In this document: one piece after another, positions 51,145 through 58,874 of the stretch
Layout: every line of letters starts with the position of its first letter
Numbering within the stretch: position 1 is the stretch's first letter
NCBI GenBank assembly: GCA_031553035.1
Contig: JAVBLY010000001.1
Span: forward strand, 310,001-374,000
Length of the DNA stretch: 64,000 nt
Origin: JAVBLY01 sp031553035
GTDB lineage: Bacteria; Bacillota; Clostridia; Peptostreptococcales; Anaerovoracaceae
Reading direction: 5' to 3'
The notes under the pieces: generated by a model
The model's input: the letters and a program-made list of their open reading frames with translations, nothing else
Databases searched by the model: none
What the model was told of the DNA's origin: nothing
Program-made: the position numbers and the translations under genes

Positions 51145-51978
51145 ATGGGAATCAAAAAATATAATCCAACATCTCCGGGGCTGAGAGGAATGACTACATC
51201 GACCTTTGAAGAGATAACAACAGACACACCGGAAAAATCACTTACAAAGACTCTTAAGAAACACTCAGGAAGAAATTCCAGAGGTAAGATCACCGTAAGA
51301 CACAGAGGCGGCGGTTACAGACCTAAATACAGAATCATCGACTTTAAGAGAAATAAGGACGGCATACCTGCAAAGGTTGCTACCATTGAATATGATCCTA
51401 ACAGAAGCGCTAATATTGCACTTATCGTTTACGCAGACGGTGAGAAGAGATACATAATCGCTCCTCACGGACTGACAGTAGGCAAGACAGTTGTTTCCGG
51501 TTCGGACGTAGACATACAGGTAGGCAATACTCTGCCGATGATAAATATCCCTCTCGGAACAGTCATCCATAATATAGAGATGAAACCTGGCAAGGGCGGA
51601 CAGCTTGTAAGAACAGCCGGAAACGGGGCTCAGCTCATGGCTAAGGAAGGCAATTTTGCCCAGGTAAGACTGCCGTCCGGCGAAGTCCGAAAGGTACGAA
51701 TCGAATGCAGAGCCACCATCGGCGAAGTCGGAAACATCGACCATGAAAACATCAAGATAGGTAAAGCCGGAAGAAAGAGACACATGGGAATAAGGCCTAC
51801 AGTACGGGGCTCGGTAATGAACCCCAACGACCATCCCCACGGCGGTGGTGAAGGCAAGACGGGAATCGGAAGAGTAAGCCCCGTAACACCATGGGGCAAA
51901 CCGGCACTGGGATACAAAACCAGGAAAAAGAACAAGAAGTCAGACAAGTATATTGTTAAAGATAGAAGAGTTAAATAA
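51145..51978 (+). CDS. rplB: 50S ribosomal protein L2
   Basis: A 277-residue L2 of normal length. The RNA-binding core GRNSRGKITVRHRGGGYR and the C-terminal GVVMNP-type segment (VRGSVMNPNDHPHGGGEGK, with the conserved His) are present. It is essential for subunit association and peptidyl transfer. AAGGAGG precedes ATG. Confidence 0.97.
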   Translation: MGIKKYNPTSPGLRGMTTSTFEEITTDTPEKSLTKTLKKHSGRNSRGKITVRHRGGGYRPKYRIIDFKRNKDGIPAKVATIEYDPNRSANIALIVYADGEKRYIIAPHGLTVGKTVVSGSDVDIQVGNTLPMINIPLGTVIHNIEMKPGKGGQLVRTAGNGAQLMAKEGNFAQVRLPSGEVRKVRIECRATIGEVGNIDHENIKIGKAGRKRHMGIRPTVRGSVMNPNDHPHGGGEGKTGIGRVSPVTPWGKPALGYKTRKKNKKSDKYIVKDRRVK

Positions 51979-51998
51979 GAGGAAAGGAGCATAAGATA

Positions 51999-52388
51999 AT
52001 GGGTAGATCCTTAAAAAAAGGCCCTTTTGTACACGCAAAACTGCTAAAGACCATAGAAGACATGAATGCTTCCAATAACAAGAGAGTCATTAAGACTTGG
52101 TCAAGAGCATCCACAGTTTTCCCTCAGATGGTAGGACATACCATAGCAGTCCATGATGGAAGAAGACATGTACCCGTATATATAACGGAAGACATGGTAG
52201 GACATAAGCTGGGAGAATTTGCTCCTACGAGAACATACAGAGGTCATTCTGCAGCAAGGGCCAGTAAAGTTGCAGAAGCCGCAACCGTAGCAGCAGCTCC
52301 CGCAGCAGGATCAGGCGGCGGAGATGCAGCCCCGGCAGCAGAGGCAGCACCGGCAGCAGAACCGGCAGCAGAACCTGCGGCAGAGTAA
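51999..52388 (+). CDS. rpsS: 30S ribosomal protein S19 with Ala/Pro/Glu tail
   Basis: A 129-residue S19. The first about 88 residues are the normal protein (GRSLKKGPFVHAKLL, MVGHKLGEFAPTRTYRGHS). A tail of about 40 residues, rich in Ala, Gly, Pro and Glu (APAAEPAAEPAAE at the end), is added; the usual length is about 92. AGGAAAGGAGC precedes ATG. Confidence 0.96.
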   Translation: MGRSLKKGPFVHAKLLKTIEDMNASNNKRVIKTWSRASTVFPQMVGHTIAVHDGRRHVPVYITEDMVGHKLGEFAPTRTYRGHSAARASKVAEAATVAAAPAAGSGGGDAAPAAEAAPAAEPAAEPAAE

Positions 52389-52406
52389 GAAAGGAGATAG
52401 TTTAAA

Positions 52407-52778
52407 ATGGAATCTAAAATAGTAGAAACGCCGTTAATGGCTAAAGCAACTGCAAAATACATAAAAATGTCTCCAATCAAGCTAAAGCCCGTAACTGATC
52501 TGGTAAGAGGCAAAGATCTGCAGGAAGCGCTGACCATTCTCAAGTTCACACCGGGCAAAGGTTCGGAGGCTCTTGAGAAAGTCGTACAATCTGCAGCAGC
52601 CAATGCGGAGAACAACCACGATATGAACCTTGACAACTTATATGTAGCGGAAGTTTATGCTCATCAGGGACCGACCATGAAAAGATGGAGAGCCGGTTCA
52701 CAGGGAAGAGCGTCAGTCATCTTAAAGAGAAGCTCGCATATAGGCGTCACACTTAAAGAAAAGGAAGAGGAGGTTTAA
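52407..52778 (+). CDS. rplV: 50S ribosomal protein L22
   Basis: A 123-residue L22. AKYIKMSPIKLKPVTDLVRG replaces the more common ISPRKVR wording. The tunnel hairpin (HQGPTMKRWRAGSQGRASVI) is intact. ATG 52407 follows AAAGGAGA; a second in-frame ATG at 52437 would give a length closer to typical but has no site. Confidence 0.95.
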   Translation: MESKIVETPLMAKATAKYIKMSPIKLKPVTDLVRGKDLQEALTILKFTPGKGSEALEKVVQSAAANAENNHDMNLDNLYVAEVYAHQGPTMKRWRAGSQGRASVILKRSSHIGVTLKEKEEEV

Positions 52779-52781
52779 TCG

Positions 52782-53771
52782 ATGGGTCAGAAAGTTAGCC
52801 CACACGGTCTCAGAGTGGGAGTTATAAAAGATTGGGACTCCAAATGGTATGCTGACAAGAAAGGTTTTGCAGACTATTTAATAGAAGATAACGAAGTAAG
52901 ATCATTCATAAAGAAAAAATTATATGTGGCCGGAATTTCAAAGACTGTCATCGAGAGAGCAGCCGACAACCAGATAAAAGTCACTGTAATGATAGACAAG
53001 CCCGGTATCGTTGTAGGAAGAGACGGTGCAGGGATCAAAGAACTCAAGAAGGCTCTTGAAGATAAGACAGGTAAAAAAGTTGACGTTGAACTTGTCGAAG
53101 TAAAGAGAGCTGAACTGGATGCACAGCTTAGTGCTGAAAGTATCGCTCAGGCCCTTGAAAAGAGAATCTCATTCAGAAGAGCAATGAAACAGGCCATTCA
53201 AAGAACAATGAAGGCAAACGCCAAGGGGATAAAAGTACTGGTATCAGGAAGACTTGGCGGAGCGGAAATCGCAAGAAACGAAAAGTACAGCGAAGGTAAC
53301 GTTCCTCTTCACACATTAAGAGCAAACATCAGTTATGGGTTTGCCGAAGCCGACACACAGTACGGTAAAATCGGGGTCAAAGTCTGGATCAACCTTGGCG
53401 AAAGACTTGAAAAAGGACTTATGAGCTCCATACCGGAAGAGACAAAGAGCGACAGAAGAGATAACAAAGGCAGAGGCAGACGAGATGATCGTCCGAGAAG
53501 AGACAGGAATTCCGGCGGATACGGCGGCAAGGGCAGAGGCAGACGAGATGATCGTGATCAGCTTCCCAAGGCTGTCAACCCGAGGAAGAGAAAAGCTCCT
53601 GCTAAGGATGAAAGCAAAGTCTCCACAGCTGAGGACAGAGAAGCAGCAGCAAAGGCAGAAGAAGCTAAGTTAGCAGCTGCCGCCGCCGAAACACCGGTAG
53701 AAACAGCTCCGGTAACAGAAGCCGCTCCTCAGGAAACTGAAACGAAAACAGAGAAGCCAACTGAAGAATAA
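52782..53771 (+). CDS. rpsC: 30S ribosomal protein S3 with long repetitive C-terminal extension
   Basis: A 329-residue S3. Residues 1 to about 215 are the normal KH-domain protein (GQKVSPHGLRVGVIKDWDSK, GRDGAGIKELKKAL, SGRLGGAEIARNEKYSEG). The extension of about 110 residues opens with an Arg/Gly/Asp-rich part containing KGRGRRDD twice. It ends in an Ala/Glu/Thr/Pro-rich acidic tail. A perfect 24-nt direct repeat (53469-53492 and 53532-53555) encodes the doubled motif. Usual S3 is 210-230 residues. Confidence 0.95.
   Translation: MGQKVSPHGLRVGVIKDWDSKWYADKKGFADYLIEDNEVRSFIKKKLYVAGISKTVIERAADNQIKVTVMIDKPGIVVGRDGAGIKELKKALEDKTGKKVDVELVEVKRAELDAQLSAESIAQALEKRISFRRAMKQAIQRTMKANAKGIKVLVSGRLGGAEIARNEKYSEGNVPLHTLRANISYGFAEADTQYGKIGVKVWINLGERLEKGLMSSIPEETKSDRRDNKGRGRRDDRPRRDRNSGGYGGKGRGRRDDRDQLPKAVNPRKRKAPAKDESKVSTAEDREAAAKAEEAKLAAAAAETPVETAPVTEAAPQETETKTEKPTEE
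53469..53555 (+). repeat. 24-nt perfect direct repeat inside rpsC
   Basis: The same 24 bases, beginning GGCAGAGGCAGACGAG and ending ATGATCGT, occur at 53469-53492 and 53532-53555. The offset is 63 nt, so the reading frame is kept. It encodes the repeated GRGRRDDR. Confidence 0.92.
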
Positions 53772-53820
53772 TATATAAAGAGTAGTTATAAATCAAAAAA
53801 GTTCTTATCAGGAGAAAGTG

Positions 53821-53922
53821 ATGAAGCAAGAAGTACGACAGTTTTCCGCCAAATCAGAGATTTTGGAAAACTCAGCACAAAATCTGCTAACCAATCACTT
53901 TGTGATCGGAGCAGATTGTTGA
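53821..53922 (+). CDS. Possible 33-residue small protein between rpsC and rplP
   Basis: ATG 53821 follows AGGAGAAAGTG, a good ribosome binding site. The frame gives 33 residues (MKQEVRQFSAKSEILENSAQ, ending HFVIGADC). It has no recognisable family, and the same DNA forms two strong hairpins, so it may be an RNA element whose open frame is accidental, or a leader peptide. It ends 16 nt before the rplP TTG start. Confidence 0.3.
   Translation: MKQEVRQFSAKSEILENSAQNLLTNHFVIGADC
53840..53917 (+). promoter_or_regulatory. Two-hairpin structured insertion in the S10 operon
   Basis: Hairpin 1: AGTTTTCC (53840-53847) pairs with GGAAAACT (53865-53872), with inner CCAAATC/GATTTTGG. Hairpin 2: AATCTGCT (53881-53888) pairs with AGCAGATT (53910-53917), with inner ATCAC/GTGAT around TTT. 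The 167-nt gap between rpsC and rplP is unusual, since these genes are normally adjacent or overlapping. Confidence 0.65.
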
Positions 53923-53938
53923 AAGGAGAGTGACCGCT

Positions 53939-54376
53939 TTGTTAATGCCAAAACGTGTCAAGCGCCGAAGAGTCCACAGAGGACGAATGAAAGGTGTAGC
54001 AACAAAGGGAAACCGCATCGCCTACGGAGAATTTGGTCTGATAGCATCAGAGCCTGGATGGATCACATCCAACCAGATAGAAGCAGCAAGAATAGCAATG
54101 ACCAGATCCATCAAAAGAGGCGGGAAAGTATATATAGACATTTTCCCACACAAACCTGTAACTAAGAAGCCCGCGGAAGTTAGAATGGGATCCGGTAAAG
54201 GTGCTCCCGAATACTGGGTAGCAGTAGTAAAGCCGGGAAGAGTCCTCTTTGAAATCGAAGGTATAAGCCCGGAAAATGCCAAAGAAGCTATGAGGCTGGC
54301 AGCCCACAAACTTCCGATCAAAACAAGATTCGCTGCAAAAGGCGAAGAAGATCTAAAGGGTGGTGAAGCTAAATGA
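53939..54376 (+). CDS. rplP: 50S ribosomal protein L16
   Basis: A 145-residue L16. The start TTG 53939 gives MLMPKRVKRRRVHRGRMKG, matching the canonical L16 N terminus, and lies 10 nt after GAAAGGAG. GTG 53930 is in frame but too close to the site. The conserved GSGKGAPEYWVAVVKPGRVL is present. L16 organises the A-site tRNA region. Its end overlaps rpmC (ATGA). Confidence 0.96.
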   Translation: MLMPKRVKRRRVHRGRMKGVATKGNRIAYGEFGLIASEPGWITSNQIEAARIAMTRSIKRGGKVYIDIFPHKPVTKKPAEVRMGSGKGAPEYWVAVVKPGRVLFEIEGISPENAKEAMRLAAHKLPIKTRFAAKGEEDLKGGEAK

Positions 54377-54606
54377 AGTTAGATAAAGTAAGAGAAATGA
54401 CCGAGACTGAACTGAATACAGAGCTGAACAAGATGAAGAACGAACTTTTCAACCTGAGATTCCAGCACGTTACAGGACAGCTCGAGAACCCCATCAAAAT
54501 GAGGGATGTAAAAAAAGACATCGCAAGGGTAAAGACAGTAATGAGAGAGAAACAGATAGAAGCTGAACAAGAATCAAAAGAACAGCAAACTGAGGCGCAA
54601 AGCTAG
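54373..54606 (+). CDS. rpmC: 50S ribosomal protein L29
   Basis: A 77-residue L29 (ELNTELNKMKNELFNLRFQH, DIARVKTVMREK). The Glu/Gln-rich end (EQESKEQQTEAQS) makes it about 10 residues longer than usual. It overlaps rplP by 4 nt. Confidence 0.95.
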   Translation: MKLDKVREMTETELNTELNKMKNELFNLRFQHVTGQLENPIKMRDVKKDIARVKTVMREKQIEAEQESKEQQTEAQS

Positions 54607-54621
54607 AGAGGAGGATGCAAA

Positions 54622-54879
54622 ATGACAGACAGAAACAGCAGAAAAACAAGAGTTGGTCTGGTGACCAGCGACAAGATGGACAAGACCATCACAGTAACAG
54701 TCGAAGACTTCGTCAGGCATTCTCTTTACGGCAAATCAGTAAAGAAAACCAAGAAGTTTAAGGCACATGATGAAGACAATGCATGTCATATGGGCGATAA
54801 GGTCAGAATAATGGAAACAAGACCTCTGTCCAAGGACAAAAGATGGCGCGTTGTCGGCATAGTCGAGAAAGCTAAGTAA
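54622..54879 (+). CDS. rpsQ: 30S ribosomal protein S17
   Basis: An 85-residue S17 (KTRVGLVTSDKMDKTITVTV, DKVRIMETRPLSKDKRWRVV). It binds 16S rRNA early in 30S assembly. GAGAGGAGG precedes ATG. Confidence 0.97.
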   Translation: MTDRNSRKTRVGLVTSDKMDKTITVTVEDFVRHSLYGKSVKKTKKFKAHDEDNACHMGDKVRIMETRPLSKDKRWRVVGIVEKAK

Positions 54880-54892
54880 GGAGGCAGCCTAA

Positions 54893-55261
54893 ATGATTCA
54901 ACAGGAAACGAAATTAAGAGTTGCCGACAACTCAGGAGCAAAAGAAATCCTTTGTATAAAGGTCCTCGGCGGCACAGGCAGAAAGTATGCAAATATCGGT
55001 GATATCATAGTGTGTACTGTCAAAGAAGCTACCCCCGGCGGCGTTGTCAAAAAAGGTGAAGTCGTAAGAGCGGTAGTCGTTAGATCGAAGACCGGAGCCA
55101 GAAGAGCAGACGGAAGTTATGTAAAATTCGATCAGAACGCAGCAGTTATTTTGAAAGAGGACGGAACTCCCGCAGGAACCCGTATATTCGGACCTGTAGC
55201 AAGAGAGCTTAGGGATAAGAAGTTCATGAAGATAGTGTCTCTGGCACCAGAAGTATTATAG
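54893..55261 (+). CDS. rplN: 50S ribosomal protein L14
   Basis: A 122-residue L14 (MIQQETKLRVADNSGAKEIL, SYVKFDQNAAVILKEDGTPA). It sits at the subunit interface. It has the normal length and AAGGAGG precedes ATG. Confidence 0.98.
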   Translation: MIQQETKLRVADNSGAKEILCIKVLGGTGRKYANIGDIIVCTVKEATPGGVVKKGEVVRAVVVRSKTGARRADGSYVKFDQNAAVILKEDGTPAGTRIFGPVARELRDKKFMKIVSLAPEVL

Positions 55262-55275
55262 AAGGGGGCATTGAC

Positions 55276-55581
55276 ATGAATATCAAAAAAGACGACATGG
55301 TGATCGTGATCACCGGAAAAGAAAAAGGTAAAAAAGGCAAGGTCTTAAAGGCAATGCCGAAAGAAAACAGAGTTATTGTCGAGGGCGTTAACGTTCAGAC
55401 CAAACACCAAAAGCAGACCAGAACAGCAAGATCAGAGATCAAGCATCAGGAAGGTCCCATAAATGTAAGCAACGTAATGTTCTATGAAAATAAGGAAAAG
55501 GCTCCTACTAGAATTGGATATAAAATCGAAAATGGTAACAAAGTTCGAGTATCCAAGAAGTCGGGCGCAGTTCTTGACTGA
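55276..55581 (+). CDS. rplX: 50S ribosomal protein L24
   Basis: A 101-residue L24 with the KOW motif (DDMVIVITGKEKGKKGKVLK). It is an assembly initiator near the tunnel exit. AGAAGGGGG precedes ATG. Confidence 0.97.
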   Translation: MNIKKDDMVIVITGKEKGKKGKVLKAMPKENRVIVEGVNVQTKHQKQTRTARSEIKHQEGPINVSNVMFYENKEKAPTRIGYKIENGNKVRVSKKSGAVLD

Positions 55582-55598
55582 GAGAGGAGGAGACTTAA

Positions 55599-56141
55599 TT
55601 GAAAGCCAGATTAAAAGAAACGTATAAAAACGAAGTTTTCAAGGCCTTGGAGGAAAAATTCAAGTATAGCAATGTGATGCAGATCCCCAAGCTTGAAAAA
55701 ATTACAATCAACATCGGATTAGGCGATGCCAAAGACAACGCCAAGATGATGGAAACAGCAGTAGAAGAGCTTGGACTGATCGCAGGTCAGAGACCTGTCG
55801 TTACAAAAGCCAAGAAATCAATAGCCAACTTTAAAGTACGAGAAGGCAATGCTGTAGGAACAAAGGTTACTCTGAGAGGCGAAAATATGTACATTTTCGC
55901 AGATAAGTTCTTTAACATCGTTCTCCCCAGAGTAAGAGACTTTAAGGGAGTTTCAAAGAACTCCTTCGATGGAAGAGGAAATTATTCACTGGGTCTCAAG
56001 GAACAGTCGATTTTCCCCGAGATCGTTTACGACAAGGTCGATAAAGTTAAAGGTATGAATATAATTTTTACAACGACGGCTGGAACAGACGAAGAGGCGA
56101 TGGAACTACTTTCACTTCTCGGCATGCCGTTTGAGAAATAG
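55599..56141 (+). CDS. rplE: 50S ribosomal protein L5
   Basis: A 180-residue L5 that contacts 5S rRNA. TTG 55599 starts the protein, 8 nt after GAGGAGG, giving MKARLKETYKNEVFKALEEK. The motif PKLEKITINIGLGDA and the C-terminal FPEIVYDKVDKVKGMNI fit. No better ATG exists at the N terminus. Confidence 0.96.
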   Translation: MKARLKETYKNEVFKALEEKFKYSNVMQIPKLEKITINIGLGDAKDNAKMMETAVEELGLIAGQRPVVTKAKKSIANFKVREGNAVGTKVTLRGENMYIFADKFFNIVLPRVRDFKGVSKNSFDGRGNYSLGLKEQSIFPEIVYDKVDKVKGMNIIFTTTAGTDEEAMELLSLLGMPFEK

Positions 56142-56150
56142 GAGGGAAAC

Positions 56151-56336
56151 ATGGCTAAAACATCTCTCAAGGTTAAACAGCAGAGAAAACCGAAGTATTC
56201 CACACGTGCATACACGAGATGCAGGATATGCGGACGGCCTCATTCCGTTCTCAAGAAGTACGGAATATGCAGAATCTGTTTCAGAGAGCTTGCTTACAAA
56301 GGTGAAATACCCGGCGTGAAAAAGGCAAGCTGGTAA
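56151..56336 (+). CDS. rpsN: 30S ribosomal protein S14, zinc type
   Basis: A 61-residue short S14 with two CxxC pairs (CRICGRPHSV and CRICFREL), the C+ zinc-ribbon form. Under zinc limitation some bacteria swap this for a C- paralogue; none is seen here. GGAGGG precedes ATG. Confidence 0.97.
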   Translation: MAKTSLKVKQQRKPKYSTRAYTRCRICGRPHSVLKKYGICRICFRELAYKGEIPGVKKASW

Positions 56337-56366
56337 ACGTGCAAAGCACTAAAGGAGGTTAAGCGA

Positions 56367-56768
56367 ATGACAATGACAGATCCGATTGCGGATATGCTCA
56401 CCAGAATAAGAAATGCAAATACGGCGGGACACGATACTGTCGATATCCCTGCATCAAAGGTGAAAAAATCTATCGCTGAAATTTTAGAAAGCGAAGGATA
56501 TATTGAAGGGTTCGATTCCATCGAAGATACCAAACAGGGTATGATCACAATAAAGATGAAATACGGTGCTGATAAAAAGGAAAAGGTCATAAGCGGCCTT
56601 AAAAAGATCAGCAAACCCGGTTTAAAAGTTTATGCTAAATCAGATGATGTACCGAGAGTCTTAGGTGGACTTGGTATCGCTATCATCTCCACTTCAAATG
56701 GGGTAATAAGTGATAAAGATGCCAGAAAACTGGGAGTCGGCGGCGAAGTCATCTGCTATGTCTGGTAG
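56367..56768 (+). CDS. rpsH: 30S ribosomal protein S8
   Basis: A 133-residue S8 (MTDPIADMLTRIRNANTAGH, STSNGVISDKDARKLGVGGE). In E. coli it is the spc-operon repressor. AAGGAGG precedes ATG. Confidence 0.98.
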   Translation: MTMTDPIADMLTRIRNANTAGHDTVDIPASKVKKSIAEILESEGYIEGFDSIEDTKQGMITIKMKYGADKKEKVISGLKKISKPGLKVYAKSDDVPRVLGGLGIAIISTSNGVISDKDARKLGVGGEVICYVW

Positions 56769-56779
56769 GAGGAAAGAAT

Positions 56780-57328
56780 ATGTCAAGAATAGGTAAAATG
56801 CCTGTAACTGTTCCTTCCGGCGTAGAAGTGAAGGTCGACGAGAAGAACGTCGTCTCAGTCAAAGGACCGAAAGGACAGCTCGAAGAAAGAATAAGTCCCA
56901 AAATAAAAGTTGAAATAAAGGATGGCATAGTCACTGTGTCAAGACCTGATGACAGTAAAGCTAACCGTTCCATCCACGGACTTTCAAGAACTCTGATCTA
57001 CAATATGGTTGTAGGAGTAACCGATGGTTATGAGAAGAAACTTGAGATCAACGGTGTTGGATACAAAGCTGATAAGCAGGGCAAAAAACTTGTTCTCAGC
57101 CTGGGATATTCACATCCTGTTGAGCTTATGGACCCTGAAGGTATAACAACCGAGGCTCCATCTGCAACAGAGATCATCGTAAAAGGAATAAATAAAGCTG
57201 AAGTAGGTAACTATGCAGCTATCATAAGAGGCTGGAGACCACCTGAACCGTATAAAGGCAAAGGCATCAAGTATGCCAGCGAATATATACGTCGTAAGGA
57301 AGGTAAAGCCGGAGTTAAGGCTGAATAA
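56780..57328 (+). CDS. rplF: 50S ribosomal protein L6
   Basis: A 182-residue L6 (MSRIGKMPVTVPSGVEVKVD, IRGWRPPEPYKGKGIKY). It lies near the GTPase centre. GGAGG lies upstream, overlapping the rpsH stop. Confidence 0.98.
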   Translation: MSRIGKMPVTVPSGVEVKVDEKNVVSVKGPKGQLEERISPKIKVEIKDGIVTVSRPDDSKANRSIHGLSRTLIYNMVVGVTDGYEKKLEINGVGYKADKQGKKLVLSLGYSHPVELMDPEGITTEAPSATEIIVKGINKAEVGNYAAIIRGWRPPEPYKGKGIKYASEYIRRKEGKAGVKAE

Positions 57329-57344
57329 GGAAGGAGTGAGATAA

Positions 57345-57710
57345 ATGGCAAGAGCAAGCAGAAATGACAGAAGAAAGCAAAGACACCAGAGAGTAAGAAA
57401 GAATTTATACGGCACTCCTGAGAAACCCAGAATGTGCATTTACAGAAGTAATGCAAATATTTCCGTTCAGGTCATTGACGATGTAACAGGCAATACACTT
57501 GTAGCGGCGTCTTCACTTGACAAGGAAGTAAAAGAAAAAGCTTCCTATGGCGGAAACAAAGAGGCAGCCAAAATGGTCGGCGCAGTAATAGCCAAGAGGG
57601 CCATTGACAAGGGAATACAGACCGTCGCATTTGACAGAGGCGGCTTTCTGTATCACGGTAGAGTTAAAGAACTGGCTGACGGAGCACGTGAAGCCGGACT
57701 GAAATTTTAG
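57345..57710 (+). CDS. rplR: 50S ribosomal protein L18
   Basis: A 121-residue L18 (RVRKNLYGTPEKPRMCIYRS, YHGRVKELADGAREAGLKF). It binds 5S rRNA with L5. AAGGAGTGAG precedes ATG. Confidence 0.98.
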   Translation: MARASRNDRRKQRHQRVRKNLYGTPEKPRMCIYRSNANISVQVIDDVTGNTLVAASSLDKEVKEKASYGGNKEAAKMVGAVIAKRAIDKGIQTVAFDRGGFLYHGRVKELADGAREAGLKF

Positions 57711-57719
57711 GAGACAGAT

Positions 57720-58229
57720 ATGCGAGAGAAGAATAATACAAATTCGACCACGCCTGAACTTCAGGAATCCATCGTCAGCATCAGACGTGTTGCCAAGACT
57801 GTAAAGGGCGGACGTAATATGAGATTTTCCGTAACCGTAGTTGTCGGTAACGGAGAAGGTCGTGTTGGTGTCGGTCTTGGTAAGGCAAGAGAAATTCCTG
57901 AAGCCGTAAGAAAGGCTATCGAAGATGCAAAGAAAGAAATGATAACCGTTCCCATGGTAGGAACCACAATACCCCACAGAATCAATGGTATATTCGGAGC
58001 CGGCAGAGTAGTACTCATGCCTGCCGAAGAAGGTACCGGAGTTATCGCAGGAAGTTCAGTCAGAACAGTTCTGGAGCTTGCAGGAGTAAAGGATATCAGA
58101 GCCAAGTCTATCGGTTCAAACAACGCCGGAAACATGGCTTATGCTACCATAGAGGGTCTAAGAAGTCTCAAGACTGTAGAAGAAGTAAGCAGGCTGAGAG
58201 GCAAGACCAAAGAGGAAATCTTAGGATAG
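57720..58229 (+). CDS. rpsE: 30S ribosomal protein S5
   Basis: A 169-residue S5 (VVGNGEGRVGVGLGKAREIP, GSNNAGNMAYATIEGL). It affects decoding accuracy and mRNA entry. AGGAGACAG precedes ATG. Confidence 0.98.
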   Translation: MREKNNTNSTTPELQESIVSIRRVAKTVKGGRNMRFSVTVVVGNGEGRVGVGLGKAREIPEAVRKAIEDAKKEMITVPMVGTTIPHRINGIFGAGRVVLMPAEEGTGVIAGSSVRTVLELAGVKDIRAKSIGSNNAGNMAYATIEGLRSLKTVEEVSRLRGKTKEEILG

Positions 58230-58242
58230 GAGGAACGGCAAA

Positions 58243-58431
58243 ATGGCTAAAGACAAAATGATCAAAATAACACTGACAAAAAGTACCATTGGCGCTCTTC
58301 CCGCTCACAGAAAAGTGGTAAAAGCGTTAGGACTAAAAAAGATGCATCAGTCAGTTGAACTGGTAGATACACCGGCAACAAGAGGTGCAGTTAAGAAGGT
58401 TGAACATCTTCTCACGATGGAGGAGGTATAG
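58243..58431 (+). CDS. rpmD: 50S ribosomal protein L30
   Basis: A 62-residue L30 (MIKITLTKSTIGALPAHRKV, LGLKKMHQSVELVDTPATRG). AGGAGG precedes ATG; it ends just before rplO. Confidence 0.97.
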   Translation: MAKDKMIKITLTKSTIGALPAHRKVVKALGLKKMHQSVELVDTPATRGAVKKVEHLLTMEEV

Positions 58432-58432
58432 A

Positions 58433-58873
58433 ATGAAACTACACGAATTAAAAGCAGCTCCGGGAAGCACCAAAGCCCCAAAACGTAAGGGCAGAGGTAC
58501 TGCAACCGGACAAGGTAAAACTGCGGGCCGTGGTGAGAACGGACAGAATTCAAGAAGCGGCGGCGGAGTAAGACTGGGATTCGAAGGCGGACAGATGCCG
58601 CTTTACAGAAGAATCCCAAAGAGAGGATTCACAAACATCTGGCGTACAGATTATGCTACGGTAAATGTGGATGATCTCAACAGGTTTGACGAAGGAGCAG
58701 AAATAACACGGGATGCTCTGATCGAAAAGAAACTTATCAGAAGAAATTCCGGTCTTGTTAAAATTCTTGGAGACGGAAAACTTGATAAAAAAGTAACTGT
58801 CAAGGCTAACAAGTTCAGTAAATCTGCAAAGGAAAAAATCGAAGCTGCCGGTGGCAAAGTAGAGGAGATCTAG
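58433..58873 (+). CDS. rplO: 50S ribosomal protein L15
   Basis: A 146-residue L15 (MKLHELKAAPGSTKAPKRKG, GFEGGQMPLYRRIPKRGF). Start ATG 58433 follows GGAGGAGG; a longer in-frame option would overlap rpmD. It is a late-assembly protein of the 50S. Confidence 0.97.
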   Translation: MKLHELKAAPGSTKAPKRKGRGTATGQGKTAGRGENGQNSRSGGGVRLGFEGGQMPLYRRIPKRGFTNIWRTDYATVNVDDLNRFDEGAEITRDALIEKKLIRRNSGLVKILGDGKLDKKVTVKANKFSKSAKEKIEAAGGKVEEI

Positions 58874-58874
58874 T

